A stretch of 64,000 nt of DNA from Flagellimonas profundi. Lineage in GTDB: Bacteria; Bacteroidota; Bacteroidia; Flavobacteriales; Flavobacteriaceae. The position numbers and the translations under genes are program-made. Shown here piece after piece: positions 1 to 9,524 of this stretch (within the stretch, counting starts at the first letter, position 1; each line of letters begins with the position of its first letter). Below the pieces are notes generated by a model that saw nothing but the letters and a program-made list of their open reading frames with translations, ran no database searches and had not been told where the DNA came from. The DNA is taken from contig NZ_JAFLNM010000003.1 of assembly GCF_017313275.1 (NCBI RefSeq), positions 343,261 to 407,260 on the forward strand, given 5' to 3'.

Positions 1-1
1 A

Positions 2-682
2 AAGCGGAACAGCCTACTTTACTTTTTTGTAGGAATGACATTGGTATTGCTCATGGCCTATTTGGCATTGGAATGGAAAAGTTATTACCCATCAGCAGAT
101 TGGGAGACAAGTCAAGTTAACCCTGACCTTTTGATTGAAGAGGAGCCTCCAATTACATTTCAAAAGTTAGAGTTGCCCAAACCAAAAATTCAGACTCCAC
201 CCATTATTGATGTTGTGGAGGACGAAAAGGATATTGAAGAAACGGTAATAGAAGCATCGGAACCGGACCAAAATACTGAAATTGCACCCATTGAAAGTAT
301 TGATGTGGCTGAAGATGATGTACCCGATGAAATCCCTTTTGTACTTATTGAAAATGCCCCCGTATTTCCGGGGTGTGAAAATGAAAAAACGGAAGAGGAC
401 AAAAGAACTTGTTTTCAAGAGCAGATACTGAACCATATCCGTAAAAATTTCCGATATCCAGAAGTTGCCAAGGAGATGGGACTACAAGGCAGGGTCAGCG
501 TTATTTTTACGGTACAAAAAGATGGCAGCATTGGCAATGTTAGGCTTAGAGGACCACATGAAAGTTTGGAAAAAGAAGCTGCCAGGATTATTTCGAAATT
601 ACCGAGACTAACACCTGGAAAACAAAGAGGCACGCCTGTTAAGGTCCCCTATTCCATTCCAATAACATTTAAATTGAACTAA
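2..682 (+). CDS. TonB-family energy transducer, 5' end missing
   Basis: The reading frame is open from base 2 with no stop before the first ATG at 35, and the residues before that ATG (KRNSLLYFFVG) continue smoothly into a membrane segment, so the true start lies left of the window. After one N-terminal transmembrane helix comes an acidic and proline-containing periplasmic linker (many E/D and P), then a C-terminal TonB-like domain of about 85 residues (YPEVAKEMGLQGRVSVIFTV, then GSIGNVRLRGPHESLEKEAARI). This domain normally contacts TonB-dependent outer-membrane receptors and transfers proton-motive-force energy. The motif VFPGCE before the domain is common in Bacteroidota TonB proteins. No ExbB/ExbD partner is visible inside the window, so which transport system it serves is unknown. 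Confidence 0.88.
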   Translation, partial: KRNSLLYFFVGMTLVLLMAYLALEWKSYYPSADWETSQVNPDLLIEEEPPITFQKLELPKPKIQTPPIIDVVEDEKDIEETVIEASEPDQNTEIAPIESIDVAEDDVPDEIPFVLIENAPVFPGCENEKTEEDKRTCFQEQILNHIRKNFRYPEVAKEMGLQGRVSVIFTVQKDGSIGNVRLRGPHESLEKEAARIISKLPRLTPGKQRGTPVKVPYSIPITFKLN

Positions 683-732
683 GTACGCATCTCGACTGCA
701 CTCGATATGATATTTTATCCATCATAGAAATA

Positions 733-761
733 AAAAAACCACGCCAATGGCGTGGTTTTTC
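733..761. terminator. Bidirectional intrinsic terminator between tonB and hppA
   Basis: ACCACGCC (739-746), a three-base loop and GGCGTGGT (750-757) form a perfect 8-bp stem flanked by an A run on the left and a T run on the right. It sits between two convergent genes and has U-tracts in both reading directions, so it can end both transcripts. Confidence 0.88.
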
Positions 762-783
762 CAGCTTTGCCTTAAAGCGAGAG

Positions 784-3186
784 CTAATTCTTTGCCTCAG
801 CACTCTTATATTCTTGTATCTTTTTTTCCAATTCTTCTTTGGTATCGGCAGTAAACTCATCTGTTTCCTCTACTACCTCTCCATTGCTATTGGTACTGGA
901 TGTAACAATAGCTTTGTATGTTCCATCCGCTGTGTTACTGACCTCAACCCTAATTTGTTTTTCAACCGCCTTGGTTTCTTTCATTCCCTCTTCGGTAATG
1001 GTGATCATGGTACCATCTTGTTTCAACATTCCCATTTCATCCGCAGGAGCTAAACTCACTAAACTAGGCGCTATTACCAAAGCAACAACAGACATCAATT
1101 TAAGCAAAATATTTAAGGAAGGACCCGATGTATCCTTAAAAGGATCACCAACAGTATCCCCTACAACGGCGGCCTTATGGGCATCACTACCTTTACGACC
1201 TTCGCTTTCGATCGTTTTTTTGGCATTGTCCCATGCCCCACCAGCGTTGGATTGGAATATGGCCATCAGCACACCGGCTGTTGTAACGCCGGCCAAAAGG
1301 CCTCCTAACATTTCAGCGCCGCCAATAAATCCGACAGCAACTGGCACGGCGATAGCCAATAAACCCGGAAACACCATTTCTTTAATGGATGCTTGCGTGG
1401 AAATTTCCACACACTTTTCATACTCTGCTTTACCATCGGCAGCTTCAAAGATTTCCATATCCTCTTTACTGGCTTTGGAAAGGTCTGCATCGTGTTTACG
1501 CATGATTTCCAATGCAGCTTTTAGTTCAGGTATGTCTTTAAACTGACGACGTACTTCTTCAATCATGGACATTGCTGCCCTACCTACCGCATTCATTGAA
1601 AGTGCAGAGAATACAAAAGGAAGCATACCGCCTACCAAGAGCCCTGCCATAATATCTGGCTGGGAAACATCGATGGATTTAACACCAGCTGTTTTCATAA
1701 AGGCGGCAAATAACGCTAATGCCGTTAATGCAGCAGATGCAATGGCAAATCCCTTACCAATGGCTGCTGTAGTGTTTCCTACCGCATCCAATTTATCGGT
1801 TCTATCACGAACTTCTCCAGGCAATTCCGCCATTTCAGCAATACCACCTGCATTATCCGAAATAGGTCCGTAGGCATCAACGGCAAGTTGAATACCCGTA
1901 TTGGCCAACATACCTACAGCGGCAATCGCAATTCCATACAAGCCAGCAAAATAATGGGAAACCAAAATAGCCGCAGCAATCAATATGATCGGTATAGCCG
2001 TGGACATCATTCCCACACCAAGCCCTGCAATAATGTTTGTTGCCGAACCTGTTTCGGACTGACGTACAATGGAGTTAACCGGTTTTGTACCTGTACCTGT
2101 ATAATATTCCGTTACTTTTCCTACTAGCAATCCAGCTACCAGACCAGCAATAGTTGCCCAGAAAACACCCATGGCCGTAAATTCTTTTCCACCTTCTACC
2201 CAAGTTTCAGGTAACATGGCGTTGATTATAAAGTATGATGCAACCAACATTAAAGCTGCAGACCCAAATTCACCTATATTCAATGCGGTCTGTGGATTTC
2301 CACCATCTTTTACTCTTACAAAAAATGTTCCGATGATTGACATTATAATCCCTACGGCAGCCAATGCCAATGGTAGATATACAGCTCCAAGCCCATCAAA
2401 AGCAGCCTGAAACTCTGGTAAACCAGCAAAAACGGCACCTAAAACCATAGTACCTATTATGGATCCCACATAAGATTCGAAAAGGTCGGCCCCCATTCCT
2501 GCTACATCTCCTACGTTATCACCAACATTATCCGCAATGGTCGCTGGGTTCAATGGGTGATCCTCAGGAATTCCAGCTTCCACTTTACCCACCAAATCTG
2601 CTCCAACATCGGCAGCTTTCGTGTAGATACCACCGCCTACACGTGCAAAAAGTGCTATGGACGATGCTCCAAGTGAGAAACCTGAAAGCACATTGAGCAC
2701 TTCGGCGATTTCCCAACCTTGTCCGCTATAAATCATGAAGAGTCCGCTCAATCCAAGAACACCTAAACCTACAACACCAAGCCCCATGACCGCTCCTCCG
2801 GCGAATGCAACTTCAAGTGCCTTACCCAAAGAAGTTCTGGCGGCATTGGTTGTTCTTACATTAGCCTTGGTTGCGACCTTCATTCCGATAAATCCGGCAA
2901 GGGCCGAACAAATGGCACCAACAACAAAAGATACGGCCACCATTCCATTTGAGCCAGCCTCATTACTTCCTTTGAAGAAAAGCAGTACGGCCACAGCAAT
3001 AACAAAAATGCTCAGTATTTTATATTCAGCCTTTAAGAATGACATCGCACCATCTGCAATGTTCTTGGCAATCCTTGCCATTTTTTCGTCCCCGACCTCT
3101 TGTTTAGAAATCCATACGTTCTTAATGAATACATAGAGAAGGCCCAAGACACCAAATACGGGCAAAAATTTTACGATTAAATCCAT
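784..3186 (-). CDS. hppA: Membrane-bound ion-translocating pyrophosphatase (K+-dependent type)
   Basis: 800 residues with about 16 membrane segments. It hydrolyses pyrophosphate and pumps Na+ and/or H+ out of the cytoplasm. Family signatures are visible: [20 protein letters not shown], the substrate-site motif [14 protein letters not shown] near the C-terminus, and [10 protein letters not shown]. In this family an Ala at the third position after GNTT marks K+-dependent enzymes while Lys marks K+-independent ones; the reading here (GNTTAA) points to the K+-dependent class. The Glu in FESYVGS is the placement usual in Na+-transporting members, but Na+ versus dual Na+/H+ transport cannot be decided by eye. 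The protein carries an extra acidic tail of about 85 residues after the last helix, rich in E, K and T. The soluble pyrophosphatase gene lies just upstream on the same strand. Confidence 0.95.
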   Translation of the reverse strand: MDLIVKFLPVFGVLGLLYVFIKNVWISKQEVGDEKMARIAKNIADGAMSFLKAEYKILSIFVIAVAVLLFFKGSNEAGSNGMVAVSFVVGAICSALAGFIGMKVATKANVRTTNAARTSLGKALEVAFAGGAVMGLGVVGLGVLGLSGLFMIYSGQGWEIAEVLNVLSGFSLGASSIALFARVGGGIYTKAADVGADLVGKVEAGIPEDHPLNPATIADNVGDNVGDVAGMGADLFESYVGSIIGTMVLGAVFAGLPEFQAAFDGLGAVYLPLALAAVGIIMSIIGTFFVRVKDGGNPQTALNIGEFGSAALMLVASYFIINAMLPETWVEGGKEFTAMGVFWATIAGLVAGLLVGKVTEYYTGTGTKPVNSIVRQSETGSATNIIAGLGVGMMSTAIPIILIAAAILVSHYFAGLYGIAIAAVGMLANTGIQLAVDAYGPISDNAGGIAEMAELPGEVRDRTDKLDAVGNTTAAIGKGFAIASAALTALALFAAFMKTAGVKSIDVSQPDIMAGLLVGGMLPFVFSALSMNAVGRAAMSMIEEVRRQFKDIPELKAALEIMRKHDADLSKASKEDMEIFEAADGKAEYEKCVEISTQASIKEMVFPGLLAIAVPVAVGFIGGAEMLGGLLAGVTTAGVLMAIFQSNAGGAWDNAKKTIESEGRKGSDAHKAAVVGDTVGDPFKDTSGPSLNILLKLMSVVALVIAPSLVSLAPADEMGMLKQDGTMITITEEGMKETKAVEKQIRVEVSNTADGTYKAIVTSSTNSNGEVVEETDEFTADTKEELEKKIQEYKSAEAKN

Positions 3187-3243
3187 AGATTAGATTGTTT
3201 AGAATTTTTTAATGCCCGCTAATGTAGTAAAATACGAAGTAAT

Positions 3244-3283
3244 AAAAAAAATGCGCCTTTAATTATTAAAAGCGCATTTTTTT
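3244..3283 (-). terminator. Intrinsic terminator after ppa
   Basis: ATGCGC (3251-3256) pairs with GCGCAT (3272-3277), extended by long A and T runs on either side. It lies between ppa and hppA on the minus strand and reads as a hairpin plus U-tract for ppa, implying that the two pyrophosphatase genes are mostly transcribed separately. Confidence 0.8.
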
Positions 3284-3302
3284 AAAGTTATTGTTGTGTA
3301 AT

Positions 3303-3830
3303 CTATATAGTGTAGGCACGTCTCTTTTTATGATCACTTTCATCATAGCGTTTAACACACTCATGATAGATTTGGACCGCTTCATTAACGTCTCCCCAAC
3401 CACCGGTATCTACTTTCTTCTCCTCCAGGTCTTTATATACCTGAAAGAAGTGTTCAATCTCTTTTAATCTATGTGGGTTCAACTCACTGATGTCATCCCT
3501 TTTACTCCAAATCGGGTCCGAAACAGGTACACAGATTATCTTTTCATCCGGACCTTTTTCATCGGTCATATGGAAAACGCCGACCGGTTTTACTTCCACT
3601 ACCACCATTGGATAGGTTGGCTCGGTGCAAAGAACCAATACATCCAATGGATCTCCGTCCAAAGCCAAGGTTTCTGGAATAAAACCATAGTCCCCGGGAT
3701 ACATCATCGAAGAAAATAAGGTTCGGTCAAATCTAATTTTGTTAAGCGTAAAATCGTATTCGTACTTGTTTCTACTACCTTTGGGAATTTCTACTAGTAC
3801 ATCAAAGGTTATACGTGGTTTTTTAGACAT
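3303..3830 (-). CDS. ppa: Inorganic pyrophosphatase (soluble, family I)
   Basis: 175 residues, the usual bacterial family I length. The enzyme hydrolyses cytoplasmic pyrophosphate released by biosynthesis. Recognisable family I features are KYEYD near residue 24, the central signature DGDPLDVLVL with three metal-binding Asp, and later KIICVPVSDP. I place the start at the ATG at 3830 (MSKKPRITFDV) rather than the in-frame codon at 3854, because a clear -7 box (3852-3859) overlaps the upstream candidate. A soluble PPase next to a membrane PPase gives the cell both heat-dissipating and energy-conserving routes for pyrophosphate. Confidence 0.95.
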   Translation of the reverse strand: MSKKPRITFDVLVEIPKGSRNKYEYDFTLNKIRFDRTLFSSMMYPGDYGFIPETLALDGDPLDVLVLCTEPTYPMVVVEVKPVGVFHMTDEKGPDEKIICVPVSDPIWSKRDDISELNPHRLKEIEHFFQVYKDLEEKKVDTGGWGDVNEAVQIYHECVKRYDESDHKKRRAYTI

Positions 3831-3851
3831 GTTAGTGATATATTTATAATG

Positions 3852-3859
3852 CAAAAATA
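3852..3859 (-). promoter_or_regulatory. -7 promoter box of ppa
   Basis: CAAAAATA on the plus strand reads TATTTTTG on the minus strand, matching the Bacteroidota -7 consensus TAnnTTTG. It lies 21 bases before the ppa ATG at 3830. Confidence 0.7.
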
Positions 3860-3906
3860 ACCAGTATAACTGGAATAGGCCCCATAAATTGGAGGTTTCG
3901 TGTGAA

Positions 3907-6402
3907 TTAAAAATTAAATCCGAAGGTTCCGGTTATCCCAAATGCCCTGGCATCTGGATTTTGAAGATAATTTCCTCTAAAATTGAAGTCTATCCGAAGT
4001 ATTTTAAAAATGTTCCCTATACCAAAAGAATATTCCCAATACACCTGATCTTCTGGTGCCATGAGGGGAATATTGGTAGGGGTACTCAAAGCGATATTTT
4101 CTTCGGACAATTGCCCCCATGCCCCTCTTAAACCTACAATTTCCCTAAGGTTGAGTTTACGCAACAATGGAATTCGAGAAAATAACCTCCCATTAAAGTT
4201 GTGCTCCAAGTGAACCGTAGCATATGTATCGGTAACGAATTCATAAAAATCCAGATTTGGAAATACATTGTAAAGCGAGAACAGTGTTTGGTTTCCGGGA
4301 ACAACACTCAAGAGCCCCAATGGCACGGTTCCAAAAGTTTTACCCAATTCAACACTGCTCGTCAATCTACCAAAACCACCGATTTGCCATGGTTGTTGGT
4401 ACGAAAACTGGATTTTCTCATAATCAAAATCACTCTCTAAAAATCCATCTACACCTTTGGTGTATTTAAGTACCAGGGTGCTGTAATCATCGTTGATATT
4501 GGAGCGCTCCACGCCATATCCAATGGTACGTTTGCCCGGGGTATACACCACTGTGGTATTGAGGTCGAACTGTCTTATTTCTGATGAAATACCGGATGGT
4601 GATGCAGGATCTACATAATCCAAACTGAAAGCTTCCGGCAATGCCGAGCTCAAGGTACGGAACGAGCCACCTACATTGATCTTAAGGTTTTTTACCGGTT
4701 CCATTTCCACGTTTAGGGTAGAGAGATTAATATTGGTCAAACGATTGTTGGAGCCCACGGTAACCAAAGAAGATGAGGCGATGCTCCTGCCCATCACATC
4801 ATTGGTACTGGTAAGGCTCAGCCCCAATTGTTCAATATCCCGACGATTTCCTCCAGAGATGATCAAGCGGTTTTTTCGATCCAATAAAAATCTACCTGAA
4901 AACCCATGCTTGAACTTCCTATCATCAAAACCATAGGCCATATAACCCTCCAAACGCCACATATCATTCTGACCATAATAAGTTCTTGCGCCAGCTCTTA
5001 ATCGAATGCCTTCGGCATCGTTATAACCAAAAGTACTGTAGATATCCCCAATGTCGATATTCCACTTATCGATTTCGACATAGCCCGAGCCCAAAATACT
5101 GACAATATCGTAGTAGGTCCTGAACTTGGGAACGGTCTTTAAGGTATCCAACAGCTTAAAGATCCCCGATTCATCCTCATTCAAGCTTTCCAATCTTGCA
5201 TTTTTCCAGAAAACACTGTCTTGCGAGAACACTCTGGGATCGTATGGATCTGCTACCGCTTTATAAAAATCTTCAGAACGCGGATTGTCAAAATTATAAT
5301 TATCAAAAACCGTGGTTCGTTTGCCATACACTCCCCGGGAATCTTCCTTTTTGGAGAAACTGAAATCGCTTAACATATAGTCCCGCTTCAACAAAAAGAC
5401 CGAATCGCTGACCACATCAAAATCCTGTTCAATATAAATTTCCTTTACCCAGTTGATGTTGGCACTCTTAGTGACCTGCATGTTGATTTTTTTGATGGCA
5501 AAGGTGGTATCGTTTACCCAAAAGTCACCTTTAAAGGTGAGCTCGTTCTTTCTCCTTGGGTAATAAATGATATTATAGCACCATTTGTTGTCAATAAATG
5601 TACTGTCGGACAGTACATAATTGTATACATCTACCCCTGTTTTGGACAATGGACTTGTAAAACTCTTATCAAAAAACTTGAGGTAATTATCGTAAATGTT
5701 GTAATCTGAATATAGATCTTCCACAAATGCAGTGATTGACTGATTCCCGCTAAATCCTGAATTTTTGTTACCTAGGACATCCTCTTTCTCCTTATCCAGC
5801 ACATTATCGCCGTAAACTTTGGAAAAGGTTTCGTTCAGAAACATGGGCAAATAGGTCTTCCCCGTGATTCTTGAGGTATCGAGGTCCTCGAACATAAATT
5901 CCAGCCCCTTAAAGAGTTTACTTTTAATCAGCGCACTATCTATGGTATTTAGATCAAACTCGATTTTTTCATACTTATCATATTGGTACTGTTTGAACTT
6001 GCGCACCCCGTTCTCCCGCTTTTTAGCCCATATTTTCCGTAAAATATCTATGGCCGGATTATTCCTTTTGGATTGTTTCCCTGTATATATGACCACTTCC
6101 TGAAGCTGCTCGGCAGATTCCGTCAACACGATTTCCATACCGTAGGTCACCTTTTGTTCCAATGGGATTTCCTTGGTTTCATAGCCAATGAAGGATACTT
6201 TTATAGCATCATAGGTTTCATCCGACTCCAGATAAAAATGTCCATTGTCGTTGGTTATGGTACCCTCAGCGGAGTTTGCAAAAATTATGTTGGCAAAAGC
6301 GATGGGCATACCTGTATCATCGGTAACCACGCCTTCGATTTTGGTTTGTGCAGTTACACTAACAATAAAGAATAGAAAAAAAACAGAAAAGATTCTTTTC
6401 AT
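3907..6402 (-). CDS. DUF5686 / carboxypeptidase-regulatory-like outer-membrane protein
   Basis: 831 residues from ATG 6402 (MKRIFSVFFLFFIVSVTAQ), which is a clean signal peptide; the longer frame from 6447 adds 15 residues without signal character. An N-terminal CarboxypepD_reg-like beta-sandwich follows (KIEGVVTDDTGMPIAFANII to about residue 110), then a long DUF5686 region ending in aromatic-terminated beta strands and a final F (GTFGFNF), as expected of an outer-membrane barrel. Members are widespread in Bacteroidota; their biochemical role is unknown, although the fold resembles receptor-like proteins without a plug. It stands as a single gene, and no partner gene suggests a substrate. 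Confidence 0.88.
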   Translation of the reverse strand: MKRIFSVFFLFFIVSVTAQTKIEGVVTDDTGMPIAFANIIFANSAEGTITNDNGHFYLESDETYDAIKVSFIGYETKEIPLEQKVTYGMEIVLTESAEQLQEVVIYTGKQSKRNNPAIDILRKIWAKKRENGVRKFKQYQYDKYEKIEFDLNTIDSALIKSKLFKGLEFMFEDLDTSRITGKTYLPMFLNETFSKVYGDNVLDKEKEDVLGNKNSGFSGNQSITAFVEDLYSDYNIYDNYLKFFDKSFTSPLSKTGVDVYNYVLSDSTFIDNKWCYNIIYYPRRKNELTFKGDFWVNDTTFAIKKINMQVTKSANINWVKEIYIEQDFDVVSDSVFLLKRDYMLSDFSFSKKEDSRGVYGKRTTVFDNYNFDNPRSEDFYKAVADPYDPRVFSQDSVFWKNARLESLNEDESGIFKLLDTLKTVPKFRTYYDIVSILGSGYVEIDKWNIDIGDIYSTFGYNDAEGIRLRAGARTYYGQNDMWRLEGYMAYGFDDRKFKHGFSGRFLLDRKNRLIISGGNRRDIEQLGLSLTSTNDVMGRSIASSSLVTVGSNNRLTNINLSTLNVEMEPVKNLKINVGGSFRTLSSALPEAFSLDYVDPASPSGISSEIRQFDLNTTVVYTPGKRTIGYGVERSNINDDYSTLVLKYTKGVDGFLESDFDYEKIQFSYQQPWQIGGFGRLTSSVELGKTFGTVPLGLLSVVPGNQTLFSLYNVFPNLDFYEFVTDTYATVHLEHNFNGRLFSRIPLLRKLNLREIVGLRGAWGQLSEENIALSTPTNIPLMAPEDQVYWEYSFGIGNIFKILRIDFNFRGNYLQNPDARAFGITGTFGFNF

Positions 6403-6500
6403 AGGCAGGTATATGGGACAATGGGCAAGTCTTAAAAGTTCACCCACTAAACTTAGGTCAAATTTGGTTCAAAGTAATTTCTAATCAAAAAATATTCCCT

Positions 6501-6534
6501 AAAAAAAAGCCCCATCAACAAAGTTGACAGGGCT
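6501..6534 (-). terminator. Intrinsic terminator after pdhB
   Basis: AGCCC (6508-6512) pairs with GGGCT (6530-6534), with an inner CAAC/GTTG stem and an AAA loop. Read on the minus strand it is followed by eight T residues (A run at 6501-6508), immediately downstream of the pdhB stop. Confidence 0.75.
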
Positions 6535-6556
6535 AATATACCTTACAAATGTGGTT

Positions 6557-7537
6557 TTATAGCTTATATAACACTTTCTTAACAGCCTTGATAACATCTT
6601 CATGATTTGGCAACCACTCTGCCAAAAGCACCGGTGAGTAGGGTGCAGGGGTATCTGCAGTGTTCAATTTTACAATAGGGGCATCCAAATAATCGAATGC
6701 TTTATCCTGAACGTGGTAAATAATTTCAGTGGCCACATTGCCAAAAGGCCATGCTTCTTCCAAAATCACCATTCTATTGGTTTTCTTCACGGAAGCCAAA
6801 ATAGTGTCGTGATCCATTGGACGAACTGTTCTCAAATCAATGATTTCACAGCTAATTCCATCTTTCTCCAATTCATCGGCAGCCTTGTAGGCTTCTTTGA
6901 TGATTTTTCCGAAAGAAACTATGGTCACATCCGTACCTTCTCTTTTAATATCGGCAACACCTAGTGGAATAGTGTATTCCCCTTCAGGAACTTCTCCTTT
7001 GTCTCCGTACATCTGCTCAGATTCCATGAAGATTACGGGATCGTCATCACGAATGGCGGATTTCAATAATCCTTTTGCGTCGGCTGGGTTTGATGGAACC
7101 ACAACCTTAAGACCGGGAGTATTGGCATACCAGCTTTCAAAAGCTTGAGAGTGGGTTGCGGCCAATTGTCCTGCAGAAGCTGTAGGGCCTCGAAATACAA
7201 TAGGACAGTTGAACTGTCCACCGGACATTTGTCGAATTTTGGCAGCATTGTTTATGATTTGGTCAATTCCAACCAAAGAAAAGTTGAAGGTCATAAATTC
7301 TATGATAGGCCTATTGCCGTTCATTGCAGAACCAACACCAATACCGGCAAAACCAAGTTCTGAAATCGGGGTATCGATCACCCGCTCTGGCCCGAATTCA
7401 TCCAACATACCTTTGGACGCCTTGTAAGCACCGTTGTACTCAGCTACTTCCTCGCCCATTAAATAAATGGTATCATCTCTTCGCATTTCTTCGGACATAG
7501 CCTCAGCTATTGCCTCCCTAAACTGTAATGTTTTCAT
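6557..7537 (-). CDS. pdhB: Pyruvate dehydrogenase E1 component, beta subunit
   Basis: 326 residues, typical of the alpha2-beta2 E1 beta chain. With E1 alpha it binds thiamine diphosphate and decarboxylates pyruvate for acetyl-CoA formation. Visible family marks are MGEEVAEYNGAYKASKGMLDEFG, RVIDTPISELGFAGIGVG, the residues around HSQAFESWYANTPGLKVVVPSNP that form the beta-chain core, and C-terminal LEEAWPFGNVATEI with the TADTPAPYSP segment near the end. No alpha, E2 or E3 gene is adjacent, so the complex is encoded at dispersed loci. Branched-chain ketoacid E1 beta is the main alternative, but the sequence reads as the pyruvate type found across Flavobacteriaceae. Confidence 0.93.
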   Translation of the reverse strand: MKTLQFREAIAEAMSEEMRRDDTIYLMGEEVAEYNGAYKASKGMLDEFGPERVIDTPISELGFAGIGVGSAMNGNRPIIEFMTFNFSLVGIDQIINNAAKIRQMSGGQFNCPIVFRGPTASAGQLAATHSQAFESWYANTPGLKVVVPSNPADAKGLLKSAIRDDDPVIFMESEQMYGDKGEVPEGEYTIPLGVADIKREGTDVTIVSFGKIIKEAYKAADELEKDGISCEIIDLRTVRPMDHDTILASVKKTNRMVILEEAWPFGNVATEIIYHVQDKAFDYLDAPIVKLNTADTPAPYSPVLLAEWLPNHEDVIKAVKKVLYKL

Positions 7538-7578
7538 TAAATCGTACTAAATATTTATAGTCTGCTTAAAAACGCAAG

Positions 7579-7586
7579 CAAAAATA
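7579..7586 (-). promoter_or_regulatory. -7 promoter box of pdhB
   Basis: CAAAAATA on the plus strand reads TATTTTTG on the minus strand (TAnnTTTG consensus), 41 bases before the pdhB start codon. Confidence 0.6.
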
Positions 7587-7633
7587 GCAAAAACTACCCG
7601 AAAATAGCTTGGGGGAAATCCAAAAAAAGAACA

Positions 7634-7661
7634 AAATTTATTATGCATGCATAATAAATTT
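7634..7661. promoter_or_regulatory. Perfect 28-bp palindrome, probable operator before etfBA
   Basis: A perfect inverted repeat of 28 bases centred on GCATGC at 7645-7650 (core TTATGCATGCATAA, arms extended by A/T residues). It lies 13 bases before the etfB -7 box, so a bound protein would cover the -33 region. The same 16-base core occurs once more in the window, before the SGNH lipoprotein gene. The form (dyad operator overlapping a promoter) fits a dimeric repressor such as a TetR-family protein; that is inference. Confidence 0.7.
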
Positions 7662-7674
7662 CGGATTTTATAAC

Positions 7675-7682
7675 TATATTTG
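7675..7682 (+). promoter_or_regulatory. -7 promoter box of etfBA
   Basis: TATATTTG is a perfect match to the TAnnTTTG consensus, 22 bases before the etfB ATG at 7705. Confidence 0.75.
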
Positions 7683-7704
7683 GGCACATAAAGCTTAAGT
7701 ATAT

Positions 7705-8451
7705 ATGAAGATTTTAGTTTGCATAAGCAACGTACCGGATACTACTTCCAAAATCAATTTTACGGAAGGCGATACCCAGTTTGACACAAACGGGGTCCAA
7801 TTTGTTATTAATCCAAACGACGAGTTTGGGTTGACACGTGCCATGTGGTTCAAGGAAAAACAAGGAGCTACCGTCCATGTGGTTACCGTAGGAGGCCAAC
7901 AAACCGAGCCGACCATTAGAAAAGCGTTGGCCATTGGAGCCGATGAAGCCATTCGGGTAAATGCAGAACCAACCGATGGATTTTTCGTAGCCCAACAATT
8001 GGCCGAGGTGGTCAAAAGCGGTGATTATGACCTTGTGATTGCCGGACGGGAATCCATAGACTACAATGGTGGAATGGTTCCAGGAATTTTAGCCACGCTG
8101 CTGGACATGAACTTTGTGAACACCTGCATTGGGCTGGAAATCGATGGAGACACGGCAACCGCAGTTCGCGAAATTGATGGAGGTAAAGAAACCATAAGTA
8201 CATCGCTTCCATTGGTAATTGGCGGACAAAAAGGATTGGTAGAGGAAAGTGACCTTCGCATTCCCAATATGAGAGGTATTATGATGGCTCGTAAAAAAGC
8301 ATTGAACGTGGTTGAACCAGTTGATGCCGTACAGCCCACACAAGACCAAAAGTTTGAAAAACCCGCGGCCAAAGGTCCCGTTAAGTTAGTGGATGCCGGA
8401 AATGTTGGGGAATTGGTCGAATTACTGCACAACGAAGCAAAAGTCATCTAA
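7705..8451 (+). CDS. etfB: Electron transfer flavoprotein, beta subunit
   Basis: 248 residues. With EtfA it forms the FAD-containing electron carrier that takes electrons from acyl-CoA dehydrogenases and passes them to ETF:quinone oxidoreductase. The start MKILVCISNVPDTTSKINF, the VTVGGQQTEPTIRKALAIGADEAIRV segment and AGRESIDYNGGMVPGILA are characteristic; the loop near residues 180-200 (GGQKGLVEESDLRIPNMRGIMMARKK) contains the recognition-loop region that contacts dehydrogenases. etfA follows after 16 bases, so the two are co-transcribed from the 7675 promoter. The beta-oxidation link fits the operator-like palindrome shared with a lipase-type gene. Confidence 0.96.
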   Translation: MKILVCISNVPDTTSKINFTEGDTQFDTNGVQFVINPNDEFGLTRAMWFKEKQGATVHVVTVGGQQTEPTIRKALAIGADEAIRVNAEPTDGFFVAQQLAEVVKSGDYDLVIAGRESIDYNGGMVPGILATLLDMNFVNTCIGLEIDGDTATAVREIDGGKETISTSLPLVIGGQKGLVEESDLRIPNMRGIMMARKKALNVVEPVDAVQPTQDQKFEKPAAKGPVKLVDAGNVGELVELLHNEAKVI

Positions 8452-8467
8452 ACAAGATTAAAAAATT

Positions 8468-9436
8468 ATGTCAGTACTAGTATATACAGAATCCCTCAAG
8501 GGAAAATTCAAAAAAAATACTTTCGAAGTGGCCTCTTATGCACATAAAGTGGCCCAAAATCTAGGCACCACCGTTACAGCGGTATCTTTTAACGCCGAGG
8601 ACGATGCCTCACTGGGAACCTATGGGGTTTCCAAAGTTTTGAAGGTATCGGATGACTCGTTGGCCACCTTTAATGCCAAGGCCTATGCCAGTGTATTGGA
8701 ACAGGCTGCCAAAGCAGAGGACGCCAAAGTAATTATATTGAGTTCCAGCGCGGACAGTAAGTTTTTAGCCCCTATTTTAACAGCTAAATTAGCCGCTGGA
8801 TATGTACCCAATGTAGTAGCTGCTCCAGAAAGCACTTCTCCTTTTGTGGTAAAGCGAACAGCTTTCAGTAATAAAGGGTTTGCCATGACCGAGATTTCGG
8901 CAGACATCAAAATCATCGGTGTTTCCAACAATGCTTTTGGAGTAGTGGAAAACAATGTATCCGCTGCAGTTGAAGATTTCAGCCCATCGTTGGGTGATGA
9001 TGCATTTACCACCAAATCAGTGGAAGTGGACAGGGTAGCCGGAAAAGTAACCATTGCCGATGCCGATATCGTGGTTTCTGGAGGACGTGGACTTAAAGGA
9101 CCGGAAAACTGGGGCATGATCGAAGAGTTGGCCGATGTATTGGGAGCCGCAACCGCATGTTCCAAGCCAGTTTCCGATATGGGATGGCGCCCACATAGCG
9201 AACACGTGGGCCAAACGGGAAAACCCGTGGCCAGTAATCTATACATTGCCATAGGTATCTCGGGAGCCATTCAACATTTGGCAGGAATCAATGCTTCCAA
9301 AGTAAAAGTGGTCATCAACAACGACCCCGAAGCACCTTTTTTTAAGGCAGCAGATTATGGAATTGTCGGAGATGCCTTCGAAGTAGTGCCCGAACTCATC
9401 GAAAAATTAAAGGAATTTAAAGCACAAAACGCTTAA
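8468..9436 (+). CDS. etfA: Electron transfer flavoprotein, alpha subunit
   Basis: 322 residues. The C-terminal FAD-binding domain is intact: VVSGGRGLKGPENWGMIEEL, the Arg-bearing PVSDMGWRPHSEHVGQTGKPV, then YIAIGISGAIQHLAGINASK and INNDPEAPFFKAADYGIVGD, which are the canonical ETF alpha signatures. The N-terminal half (residues 1-about 190) is the alpha/beta domain paired with EtfB. It ends the two-gene etfBA unit; the next gene begins 88 bases later without a visible hairpin between them. Confidence 0.96.
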   Translation: MSVLVYTESLKGKFKKNTFEVASYAHKVAQNLGTTVTAVSFNAEDDASLGTYGVSKVLKVSDDSLATFNAKAYASVLEQAAKAEDAKVIILSSSADSKFLAPILTAKLAAGYVPNVVAAPESTSPFVVKRTAFSNKGFAMTEISADIKIIGVSNNAFGVVENNVSAAVEDFSPSLGDDAFTTKSVEVDRVAGKVTIADADIVVSGGRGLKGPENWGMIEELADVLGAATACSKPVSDMGWRPHSEHVGQTGKPVASNLYIAIGISGAIQHLAGINASKVKVVINNDPEAPFFKAADYGIVGDAFEVVPELIEKLKEFKAQNA

Positions 9437-9524
9437 ATTTTGTTAATTTGCCCATTGCAAGGGGCTGTTCAGATAACTGGTAAAGCCACTTATTTGAATG
9501 GCCCTTTTGCTTTAGGAAGAGATT

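Noticed and set aside
839..3136. Several plus-strand open frames inside hppA
   Set aside because: They are mirror frames of a conserved 800-residue membrane protein with Ala/Gly-rich codons, with no promoter or family resemblance.
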